Assembly: GCA_041907145.1 (NCBI GenBank)
Contig: JAYRHW010000220.1
Span: 1-21,488, forward strand
Length of the DNA stretch: 21,488 bases
Source of the DNA: JAFLCA01 sp041907145
Lineage (GTDB): Bacteria; Bdellovibrionota_C; UBA2361; JAFLCA01
Direction of reading: 5' to 3'
A program made the translations under genes and the position numbers. Shown in pieces: positions 7,795 to 14,587 of this stretch. Within the stretch, counting starts at the first letter, position 1. Each line of letters starts with the position of its first letter. Below the pieces are notes generated by a model. It was not told the origin of the DNA. It saw only the letters and a list, made by a program, of their open reading frames with translations, and searched no databases.

Positions 7795-8101
7795 CCCCTT
7801 CTTTTCTCAAGGAACTACACCCGCTCGGCCCTATCCTAGTGCTGGCTCGTTCAGATGACTAGGCTATAACGCCGTGATAGCATTCAGACTTAGAGTGCGT
7901 AACAAAAATGAACTACTGCTGCGGGTTTCAATCTAAGAGATGCGGTTGCGTCATCCTGGTCACGAGTGCTCGATAGCCCGATAAGCTGTCTCCGCCCTCG
8001 CTCTGTCGGATTCCTCGCATTTCTTAGCTTCCCCCTCGCGACGAAAGCATTTTTGTTACCCACTCTTATTCCTAGTTGCAGTTCGGAAGGGATAGCTCAC
8101 A
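7795..8101. other. 307-bp intergenic region upstream of the recombinase-like gene
   Basis: No gene, tRNA or strong terminator is seen. It holds a weak promoter candidate (CTGGCT at 7842-7847, 17 bases, TATAAC at 7865-7870; 3/6 and 5/6), the inverted-repeat element at 7893-8065, and the ribosome-binding site GGAAGGGA (8085-8092) of the downstream GTG start. Confidence 0.6.
7890..8068. mobile_element. MITE-like element: 18-bp inverted ends, 173 bp, flanked by TTA
   Basis: GAGTGCGTAACAAAAATG (7893-7910) and CATTTTTGTTACCCACTC (8048-8065) are inverted repeats matching at 17 of 18 positions. They enclose 137 bp without coding potential. The trinucleotide TTA stands directly outside both ends (7890-7892 and 8066-8068) in direct orientation, as a target duplication would. 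Size, ends beginning GAG and a short duplication suggest a non-autonomous derivative of an IS, perhaps IS5-related. No transposase gene is in the window. It could alternatively be a long-range leader stem of the downstream mRNA. Confidence 0.6.
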
Positions 8102-10765
8102 GTGCCAGATGTTCACCTACATGCACCCGGGGGCGATGAAAATTCATCAGGCACTTCTCGCGCTGAGGGCCACTCCCGTGATCCATCTACCTTTCCTGAA
8201 ACCGCACCCCTAGATACCTTTCCCGCATATCGAAGCTGGGTTGAGTATCAGCGTGACCATCCATACGATCACTGCCTGATGCCAGCTGAAGAAGCGGCAA
8301 GGGAGCCCGAGTATGAGCTGGCGTCCTTCCACAGATACGTTGATTTCATGTGGAACAGATACGGCGAGCCTATTTGGAGGGCTGCCTACGAGAAGAGTCA
8401 GGACCCCGAAGCCGCGTCTCGAATCACCTTGACTCACCTTCTCTTCGCTCACCCCGGTGATCGTGCAGCCGATTTTATTCAGTCGCACGGAGTCGATCTG
8501 CGAGGTGCCGAACGCGCGCGCACGGTGCTGTATCGTCAGTTCTATACCTGGGCCTTTGCCAACGAGCACTGCGCCTTTAATCCTACCAAACTTGCGGCCG
8601 CAACCGCGTTTCTGGCTATGGTTCCCGGCAGTGCGCCGGAAAATCGCATCTTGAACGCATTCTTTGAATTCATGGCAGCGCCAAAGGATGGCGGCTTTGT
8701 GCCAGGCGCGGGGTTGGATAGAAAGATAGCCCAGCAGCTGACACGTCAAGCTATACGGCTTGCCGATTTTTTATGGACTCGTGAGATCGAGGCCATGCAA
8801 GCCGCAGGGATTGAGCCGTCTAGCCTTACGAAGCTGCAACAGGCTGAGCGAATCGAAGCCGCGCTGCTGAACTTTACGCCGAAGACTTTGCAAGAATTTC
8901 TGGCAGCCAGCGAGGCGGAGCAAGGTTCGAATGCGCGCGATCGCGCCTCAAGCGCAGTGAAGAGTCGCCTACTGCCATTCATCGCAGAGAAATTTGGCGG
9001 ACAGTCGCGAGAGGTATTCGAGGCCGCTCGCTCGCCCTTTCCGAATTTCGAGTTTCCAGAAACGGAAGTGCACCTCAAATATCGTGCACATTTACTGCAG
9101 CTTTCCGGCCTGACTCCCGATGATCCACGTTATATCTCCCCGGGCACAGCGCATAATCGAGACTACCTGCTGCGCGCTTACGGTCGATTCACCTGGGAAA
9201 ATTACGGACGCGGACAGAGCGGGAACCCCGAGGCGATATTGGATTCGCTGCTGAGAAACGAGCCGCACGAGCGAATTCAAGCCTTCATAAAACATTTTAC
9301 TGCCGGAGATCCCAAAACCGACGATATCGCCCGAGTACGTCTGGAGAAGGCAACCAGCGCACTGAGGCTTTTCTATCAATGGGCGGTATCCGCTGGCCTC
9401 ACTACGTATGACTACGACAGTCCTCAAGGAGTGGACTCCTGGTTTCGGTACCCGCTGCCGGACGGCGTCCCGGCCCTGCCGGCCTACGACGGCTTCTGCG
9501 ATTTTCTAGGCGCCGAGGTTAATTTGCGGACCCAGACAGGCGCTGCGGGTATCGATGAAGGGACAGCGGGAAATTACCGCAGGCGGGCCGCTAAACTTGT
9601 CACCTTTGCATGGGACAATTTCAAGAGCCGAGCAGAGCATGTGAGCAAACCGCCCGAAGAGACCTCAGCTGGATTCATTGGGAGCTTTGCCGAACACGCC
9701 AGAGGCTATGCAGAAGCCTATTTTGCTCGGCTGAAGAGCGAAGCCATCAGTGAGAATATGCTCCGCGGTGCCCGTTCTGCCATTCAGGGAATCTTTCTGC
9801 CCTGGCTGGAGGGCAGGTTGGTACATATCGGTGGCGGTCGTACTCAGGCTCGGGTCAAGCATGACGCACCGGAAGCCGCTGCCGAGGGCAACTCGACCGT
9901 AGCAAAATCATTGGTCAACCGTCCAAGGCTCATGCCGCTCACCATCCCTCCAGAGCGACAAGCTCCTCTCACTCCCAAATCTATTGATAGCTTGAGCCCG
10001 CAGGCCACGGCGACACCGGGGCAGCATAGGCCTGCCACCATAGCAACTTCACCCACCTCTCCCGCTGTAATCACCGAACGGCGTGTTCTGATCTCTGACC
10101 CTAGAACTACCGCCATGCTTCTTCGAAGCAGAAATATGGCAATTGATGCCATGCTTGGGCGCGGGCGCGGAATCGGCACCGTAACGTTTGGCGAGTTGTG
10201 CATGCTGAAGATGCACGAGTACGACGAAGCCAAGGGGCTACTGATTGTGTACCGTGAAAAGGGCGGTCGTACTGCGGTTTTCCTCGATGAAGACTGCAAA
10301 CCGATGGTCAATGAGTATGTGAGACAAGTGAGAAATGTCCGCCCGTTCCTTAAGGCCGCTCTGGCTGCAGCACGCGAAGCCCCTCTCTTCATGAGTGCCG
10401 ACGGCGGCACGCTCGCCGTAAATAACGCTAAGGATCCCATCGATTCCTCTCCTATCATGAAGACCGTCTCTACCCTCCGAGATACATTACTGACCGCACT
10501 TAGCCGTCAAACTGAATTGCGATTCGAGGATGCGATTGAGCTGCCGCCGCCGACGGGCTTTGACAATCGGGCGGGTCATATCTTGTTCAGACAGGGCAGA
10601 CTGGCAGCCTCCGGAATCGCAGTTTCAGTCGACCTCATGCGGCGCTGCAAGGAATACTTGGATTCGGTCCGGCTTACCAAGATCGCCGAACGCTGGGATT
10701 CTCTCGGCGTTCGAAACTACTTCTTCCCTGGAAACGACGGTGGGAAACTCACCGGAGACGAATAA
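8102..10765 (+). CDS. Tyrosine-recombinase-like protein with four core-binding-like repeats and a degenerate catalytic region
   Basis: The product is 887 aa from the GTG at 8102 with GGAAGGGA 9 bases upstream. After a disordered N-terminus (1-38), four modules repeat with a period of about 140 residues. Their first long helix reads RYVDFMW (W84), IRLADFLW (W225), AYGRFTW (W365) and KLVTFAW (W504); their last helix reads LYRQFYTWAF (W150), VKSRLLPFIAEKF, LRLFYQWAV (W427) and IQGIFLPWLE (W568). This helix pattern resembles the phage-integrase SAM-like core-binding domain. A Thr/Pro/Ser-rich linker (about 585-660) leads to a region like a recombinase catalytic fold (LLRSRNMAIDAMLGRG, FGELCMLKMHEYD, LLIVYREKGGRTAVFL with Lys720). 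The Arg normally in the TGLR-x-x-EL motif is not in place and no clear HxxR/HxxxH/Tyr set is found, so catalysis is doubtful. A DNA-binding or structural role is inferred. Confidence 0.75.
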   Translation: MPDVHLHAPGGDENSSGTSRAEGHSRDPSTFPETAPLDTFPAYRSWVEYQRDHPYDHCLMPAEEAAREPEYELASFHRYVDFMWNRYGEPIWRAAYEKSQDPEAASRITLTHLLFAHPGDRAADFIQSHGVDLRGAERARTVLYRQFYTWAFANEHCAFNPTKLAAATAFLAMVPGSAPENRILNAFFEFMAAPKDGGFVPGAGLDRKIAQQLTRQAIRLADFLWTREIEAMQAAGIEPSSLTKLQQAERIEAALLNFTPKTLQEFLAASEAEQGSNARDRASSAVKSRLLPFIAEKFGGQSREVFEAARSPFPNFEFPETEVHLKYRAHLLQLSGLTPDDPRYISPGTAHNRDYLLRAYGRFTWENYGRGQSGNPEAILDSLLRNEPHERIQAFIKHFTAGDPKTDDIARVRLEKATSALRLFYQWAVSAGLTTYDYDSPQGVDSWFRYPLPDGVPALPAYDGFCDFLGAEVNLRTQTGAAGIDEGTAGNYRRRAAKLVTFAWDNFKSRAEHVSKPPEETSAGFIGSFAEHARGYAEAYFARLKSEAISENMLRGARSAIQGIFLPWLEGRLVHIGGGRTQARVKHDAPEAAAEGNSTVAKSLVNRPRLMPLTIPPERQAPLTPKSIDSLSPQATATPGQHRPATIATSPTSPAVITERRVLISDPRTTAMLLRSRNMAIDAMLGRGRGIGTVTFGELCMLKMHEYDEAKGLLIVYREKGGRTAVFLDEDCKPMVNEYVRQVRNVRPFLKAALAAAREAPLFMSADGGTLAVNNAKDPIDSSPIMKTVSTLRDTLLTALSRQTELRFEDAIELPPPTGFDNRAGHILFRQGRLAASGIAVSVDLMRRCKEYLDSVRLTKIAERWDSLGVRNYFFPGNDGGKLTGDE

Positions 10766-10798
10766 GTTCACGCCAATACCAGTCATAAAGCTGTTTGT

Positions 10799-10877
10799 GG
10801 CCTATTCAGAGGGAAACTCTTTACAAGAGGACTGAACTTGGGATGTTATCTCCTGCACGGGCTATTCAGGGAGAAAG
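10799..10877 (+). repeat. Imperfect 19-bp direct repeat, 60 bp apart, upstream of mscL
   Basis: GGCCTATTCAGAGGGAAAC (10799-10817) and GGGCTATTCAGGGAGAAAG (10859-10877) match at 15 of 19 positions with the core CTATTCAG. The second copy carries the mscL ribosome-binding region. Between them CTCTTTACAAGAG forms a small hairpin. Possibly a duplicated leader fragment, or chance. Confidence 0.35.
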
Positions 10878-10880
10878 GAC

Positions 10881-11282
10881 ATGGGATTTGCAAAGGAATT
10901 TAAAGACTTCGCGATGCGCGGCAATGTCGTCGATCTTGCTGTGGGAATTATTATCGGAGGAGCTTTCGGAAAGATCGTGTCCTCACTCGTCGCCGATGTC
11001 ATCATGCCGCCATTAGGATTGGCCCTTGGTGGAGTCGATTTCTCCTTCCTGGCAATCACTCTCAAAGATGCAGCAGGTTCTGCGCCGGCGGTAACTCTTA
11101 ACTACGGCAAATTCATACAGGCCATCGTGGATTTCACGATTGTCGCATTCGCAATCTTCTTGCTCGTGAAAGCCATGAACTCGATGAAGCGCAAGGAAGA
11201 CGCGGCTCCAGCTCCCGCGAAGCCCTCTAATGAAGAGGTCTTGCTTGGAGAAATTAGAGATCTGCTCAAGAAGCCTCGCTAG
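10881..11282 (+). CDS. mscL: Large-conductance mechanosensitive channel MscL
   Basis: The 133-aa product has the usual length and order: amphipathic N-terminus (MGFAKEFKDFAMRGNVVDLA), TM1 (about 15-45, with the channel-gate segment VGIIIGGAFGKIVSSLVADVIMP), a periplasmic loop with FLAITL, NYGKFIQ, TM2 (about 77-97) and a cytoplasmic bundle ending EEVLLGEIRDLLKKPR. The homopentamer opens under membrane tension and releases solutes on hypo-osmotic shock. The SD GAGAAAGGAC sits directly upstream of the ATG. A membrane protein follows 17 bases after the stop, probably in the same transcript. Confidence 0.97.
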   Translation: MGFAKEFKDFAMRGNVVDLAVGIIIGGAFGKIVSSLVADVIMPPLGLALGGVDFSFLAITLKDAAGSAPAVTLNYGKFIQAIVDFTIVAFAIFLLVKAMNSMKRKEDAAPAPAKPSNEEVLLGEIRDLLKKPR

Positions 11283-11299
11283 AGACCTGCGCGAAGTAG

Positions 11300-11896
11300 A
11301 TGTCTACCGGCAGCAAGCTACGAATAATTCTCGCCACTTGGCTTTTTCTCGCCATCACTGCCAGCGAAGCAGGCCTTCTTACCCTCCTGCCGGCGCCCGG
11401 ACTTCAGGTGCTCCTGTTCGGGCTCACCCTTGCAGTTCTCGCGATTTACAGGGGCTGGTCCTCATTATTCGAGTGGGTGGGCAGCATTTCGGTGCGCTGG
11501 CTGATCGCGCCGCACCTGGTGCGCTTGATTGGCATCTATTTCCTCTCCCTCTACGAACGGGGAGAGCTGCCCCACGACTTTGCGGTATACGGCGGATGGG
11601 GGGACATCTGCGTCGCTGCCCTCGCGCTTGTCATGCTCGTACTACCGCTTTCGCGCCCCTTTCCGAAGCTGCTCATGGTGTGGAACTTGGTTGGTCTTGC
11701 TGACATCATGTACGTGGTTCTCCTGGCCGCAAAACACAACCTTGAAAAGCCTGCTTCGATGATTGCGATGACTTATTTGCCGCTGAGTTTGCTGCCGACC
11801 TTCATCGTGCCGCTGATCATTAGCACACATTTATTCATCCTGATTAGGCTTTCCCGCGCACGCGGGGATTTCACCCGGCTCGGGCAGCAGAATTAG
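11300..11896 (+). CDS. Small multi-pass inner-membrane protein, function unknown
   Basis: The 198-aa product is mostly hydrophobic with about six predicted membrane segments (roughly residues 8-28, 33-50, 64-85, 103-122, 128-147 and 160-186) separated by short loops such as YRGWSSLFEW, YERGELPHDFAVYGGWGD and KHNLEKPAS. No signature of a transporter or enzyme family is recognised. It starts 17 bases after mscL and is read in the same direction, which suggests co-expression. Its stop codon (TAG, 11894-11896) overlaps the stop of the convergent RNHCP gene, so no terminator separates them. The SD is weak (GAAG before the ATG). Confidence 0.75.
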   Translation: MSTGSKLRIILATWLFLAITASEAGLLTLLPAPGLQVLLFGLTLAVLAIYRGWSSLFEWVGSISVRWLIAPHLVRLIGIYFLSLYERGELPHDFAVYGGWGDICVAALALVMLVLPLSRPFPKLLMVWNLVGLADIMYVVLLAAKHNLEKPASMIAMTYLPLSLLPTFIVPLIISTHLFILIRLSRARGDFTRLGQQN

Positions 11897-12210
11897 CCGC
11901 GATTTGGGCCACAACGAGCCAGCGCGATGAGAGCCTCGAAGTTATCGTCGTCGCGGGTGCGTGCCTTGCGTTCAAAACCACAGCATTCACAGCGATGAAG
12001 GAGCACGTACTCTCCTCCTTTGATTTGTACCGCTACGGGAGCCATCATGCCGCCGCAAGAAGCAGATCTATCGCCGGGATTTACATCTACATGCTTGCTC
12101 CAGAGACACTTCGGACAATGGTTCGTATAGCCGTCTCCGAGGATCGACTGCCCGCACTTCGCGCAGGTAAAGTTTTCGATGGTTCTTTGAAATCGCTTTG
12201 TTTCGGTCAC
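11893..12210 (-). CDS. RNHCP-domain zinc-ribbon protein
   Basis: The 105-aa product starts at GTG (12210), with TAGG about 9 bases upstream. It carries CAKC (Cys16, Cys19), the family signature NHCPKCLWSKHVDVNPGDR (Cys32, Cys35), SCGGMM (Cys52) and CECC (Cys74, 76, 77), giving two probable zinc-binding clusters. The order and spacing match the RNHCP family, named after this motif, whose biochemical function is not established. Nothing extra is fused. The gene lies just downstream of the glycosylation operon's terminator on the same strand, so it probably has its own promoter. It ends tail-to-tail over the membrane-protein gene with a 3-base overlap. Confidence 0.87.
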   Translation of the reverse strand: MTETKRFQRTIENFTCAKCGQSILGDGYTNHCPKCLWSKHVDVNPGDRSASCGGMMAPVAVQIKGGEYVLLHRCECCGFERKARTRDDDNFEALIALARCGPNRG

Positions 12211-12264
12211 CGGTTCAACCTAACGCATCGAAAAGGACAAGGCCAATAGGCCACCTTTGCGCAT

Positions 12265-12295
12265 AAAAAAAGCGCGTTTTGTTGCCAAAACGCGC
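12265..12295 (-). terminator. Rho-independent terminator of the glycosylation operon
   Basis: On the minus strand GCGCGTTTTG (12286-12295) and CAAAACGCGC (12272-12281) form a perfect 10-bp stem over a GCAA loop, followed by seven T (12265-12271). It stands 31 bases after the stop of the last gene of the operon. Confidence 0.95.
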
Positions 12296-12326
12296 CCTTC
12301 GCTAACCCGGGAATCTTATTAAATCG

Positions 12327-12917
12327 CTAGACTGCGCGAGCAAATTTACGCAGGAAATCCTCAAGTTTATCGAGTTTCGGTTCGAGCTGCTTTTCGAGCG
12401 TCTCGCCCAAAGCCCACCACGACTGGTACAGCTGCTGCTGACAAATGGTTTTGCAAATCGTGGATATTTCACTGACCTGAGGATTGATATCGTAGTTAGC
12501 GCGCTTGTCCTTCGGGGCTAGTTCCACGATGGTGGCGTACCAATCGAAGAAAGCTTTGGCAGTATTCACCGCCTGCACGAGGAGTTGATTTCCGGTATGC
12601 ATGTCTCCTTCCTGGAAGGACTTGCGAGAGTCACGAAATTGCAGGTAGCAGGAGCGAACGATTTCAGATGCCTGCGACATGCGTTCGTTGACGAATCCTT
12701 CAGGAGTGCCAGTCTGCACCTCCATGATGGCCGTTTCATACTTCGACGCGGATCCAAGCCAGTCCTCATCCTGGAGTTCCTTGCCATCAAGCAGGACCTC
12801 GGTAATCATATGATCAGGATCGATATTGGCTTTGATAAGCTCGATGATGTCAGCGATCTTCATCAAGCCGTCAGTCCTGAGTGGGGCGTCTGTTCCGTTA
12901 ATGCGTACCGAAATCAT
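12327..12917 (-). CDS. Beta-grasp-like plus helical-domain protein, third gene of the glycosylation operon
   Basis: The 196-aa product starts at the ATG at 12917, eight bases after an AAGG at the end of the GT9 gene; a TTG at 12923 would add two residues. Residues 1-75 (ISVRINGTDAPL, KIADIIELIKANI, ITEVLLDGKELQDEDW, YETAIMEVQTG) alternate strands and a helix as in a ubiquitin/MoaD-type beta-grasp. Residues about 80-196 are helical (LLVQAVNTAKAFFDWYATIVEL, QQQLYQSWWALGETLEKQLEPKLDKLEDFLRKFA). There is no signal peptide, Cys pair or enzymatic motif, and no C-terminal Gly-Gly, so conjugation is not suggested. It lies 10 bases after GT9 and before the operon terminator. A partner or chaperone role in glycosylation is inference. 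Confidence 0.78.
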   Translation of the reverse strand: MISVRINGTDAPLRTDGLMKIADIIELIKANIDPDHMITEVLLDGKELQDEDWLGSASKYETAIMEVQTGTPEGFVNERMSQASEIVRSCYLQFRDSRKSFQEGDMHTGNQLLVQAVNTAKAFFDWYATIVELAPKDKRANYDINPQVSEISTICKTICQQQLYQSWWALGETLEKQLEPKLDKLEDFLRKFARAV

Positions 12918-12927
12918 ACTCAAAACC

Positions 12928-14580
12928 TTAAGAAATCGAGTGGTAATAGCTAGTTAGCTTGCTACCTCGACGAATTAAATCGGCGTAAACTCTCTGCATT
13001 TGAGATGCAAGGTCCAGCGCTTCAGTTCCTAAAAGATTTTCCTTAGCAAAGATGAACATGCGTGTAAGCGGGCCAAGTGGCGGCTGGTGAAAACCGATTT
13101 GTTCGATCTTGCGATCGAGTTCGTTGAGTTTTCCGTTGACCATACCAAGAGCCTGACCCGACGCTTGGGGATTTCTAATCAACTTAACCAGCTCTTGAAT
13201 GAGCATCTCCCCCTGCTTTGCCATGTCCAATACCGCACCAAGACCCTCCACAGCTTCGTCATGCACCTTGAGGCTTGTCGGACGCTGTAGGGCAGCGCTC
13301 TCGGCATGGAACCCAGCAAGATCATCCAACCATACCTTTCGGTATGCATCGCGATACTTTTTCCAGGGATCGTAGGCGGTGGAGTTAAGAGGCATCAGAT
13401 CACAGAAACCCCATTGATCGAATGCAGATCGATAGACGATTACCTGTTTGGGATCCGCAAGGCCCTCCGGCAGCGACTTAAAATCCTCCTTGAGTCGCAT
13501 CGCCGTAAGCCGTGCGATCAATTCTGGTGGCACGGTATCGTGGCACTCGAGGCCCATACAGGGCTTATTTGGGTTGCATGGCCCGCAGCCGATAACAGGT
13601 TGAAGCACGATATTGCCTTCACTGTAGGGACCAGTCTCGAATCCGTACGCTGAGGCAAGAAACATGGCGATAACGGGAGTTCCGACCGCCACACTCATGT
13701 GCATGGGGCCTGTATCTCCGGTAACCAGGATGTCGGCCTTCTCCAATATCGCGGCCAGCTGCGGAATATTAGTCTTTCCTGCAGCGACGAGGACATTGGG
13801 AGAATTCACTCCCGTCGCGATCGTCTCGATAATCGGCAGCTCCTTCTTGGCGCCGATGAGAACCACGCGCGCGTTGTGCTCCTTAATCAAGATATTTACG
13901 AGCTTGATAAAGTGCGCCGGCGCCCACTGCCGCTTCTCCTGGCTGGCTCCCGCTTGAATGGCTATGAGCGGCCCGGTATTGGTAAACACGGCTTCCGAGA
14001 ACAGCTTCTCGCAATACTCCCGCGATTCTGGCGATACCTTCATCAACAGCTGATTAGGGTGCTTGTCGACATCGGCCGAACAGCGGAAGACGTCGACCAG
14101 ATTCAGTGAGTTAAATTGCCGATTCTGATGAAATACCGAACTTGCAAAGAGGCGCGCCCAATCGGACTCGATGACTCGATATCCTTCATCGTCGGAAGTC
14201 CAGCCCCCATTTCGTCCGATGCCGATCAGCTTAAGCAGCAGCGCTGTATAGGCGGACGATGACATATTCAGACAGTAGTCGAATTGCTCGTCGCGCAGTT
14301 CTTTGACTACCTCACCGATATACTCGTATGCGTCGATGATTCCGTCCTGTTCGCGCGCCAATGAGCGAACGGTCATGCCGAGATCAAGACTCTTCACATA
14401 ATCGATGTTGGGCAAATGATGACAGACCTCTTCGAATTGCTTCTCGACCAGCACCGTCACCTTGCAGTCGGGATTTTCCTGTTTCATGCCGGCGATAGTA
14501 GGCGTCGCCTGCAGCATGTCGCCAAGCCGGGTAATATTCACCAGCAATACGTTGTCCTTGCGATCAAATCTTTTTTTCAT
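12928..14580 (-). CDS. GT9 (heptosyltransferase-like) glycosyltransferase with C-terminal helical extension
   Basis: The product is 550 aa from the ATG at 14580 (MKKRFDRKDNVLLVNITRLG); the frame extends to 14796, but that part overlaps the upstream gene and is Ser/Arg-rich nonsense. Residues 10-365 form a GT-B fold of the ADP-heptose:LPS heptosyltransferase family: DMLQATPTIAGMK (N-terminal lobe), IAIQAGASQEKRQWAPAHF (about 207-224) and VTGDTGPMHMSVAVGTPVIAMF (286-307). A Cys cluster CGPCNPNKPCMGLEC (332, 335, 341, 346) lies near the end of the GT domain. A helical extension of about 180 residues follows, absent from ordinary WaaC/WaaF proteins. It lies between the fusion gene (7-base gap) and the beta-grasp-like gene (10-base gap). 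The substrate is not shown; the context favours protein or flagellin glycosylation over the LPS core. Confidence 0.85.
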   Translation of the reverse strand: MKKRFDRKDNVLLVNITRLGDMLQATPTIAGMKQENPDCKVTVLVEKQFEEVCHHLPNIDYVKSLDLGMTVRSLAREQDGIIDAYEYIGEVVKELRDEQFDYCLNMSSSAYTALLLKLIGIGRNGGWTSDDEGYRVIESDWARLFASSVFHQNRQFNSLNLVDVFRCSADVDKHPNQLLMKVSPESREYCEKLFSEAVFTNTGPLIAIQAGASQEKRQWAPAHFIKLVNILIKEHNARVVLIGAKKELPIIETIATGVNSPNVLVAAGKTNIPQLAAILEKADILVTGDTGPMHMSVAVGTPVIAMFLASAYGFETGPYSEGNIVLQPVIGCGPCNPNKPCMGLECHDTVPPELIARLTAMRLKEDFKSLPEGLADPKQVIVYRSAFDQWGFCDLMPLNSTAYDPWKKYRDAYRKVWLDDLAGFHAESAALQRPTSLKVHDEAVEGLGAVLDMAKQGEMLIQELVKLIRNPQASGQALGMVNGKLNELDRKIEQIGFHQPPLGPLTRMFIFAKENLLGTEALDLASQMQRVYADLIRRGSKLTSYYHSIS

Positions 14581-14587
14581 AGGCGAA

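Noticed and set aside
7893..8065. attC-like integron site
   Set aside because: The arms are long simple inverted ends with TTA flanks and lack the R/L box core sequences of attC; a MITE fits better.
9844..10458. 204-codon minus-strand frame inside the recombinase-like gene
   Set aside because: Composition (Ser/Arg/Ala-rich) and position fit a codon-bias shadow of the plus-strand gene.
10766..10880. Terminator between the recombinase-like gene and mscL
   Set aside because: Small hairpins are present (CTCTTTACAAGAG) but no T tract follows.
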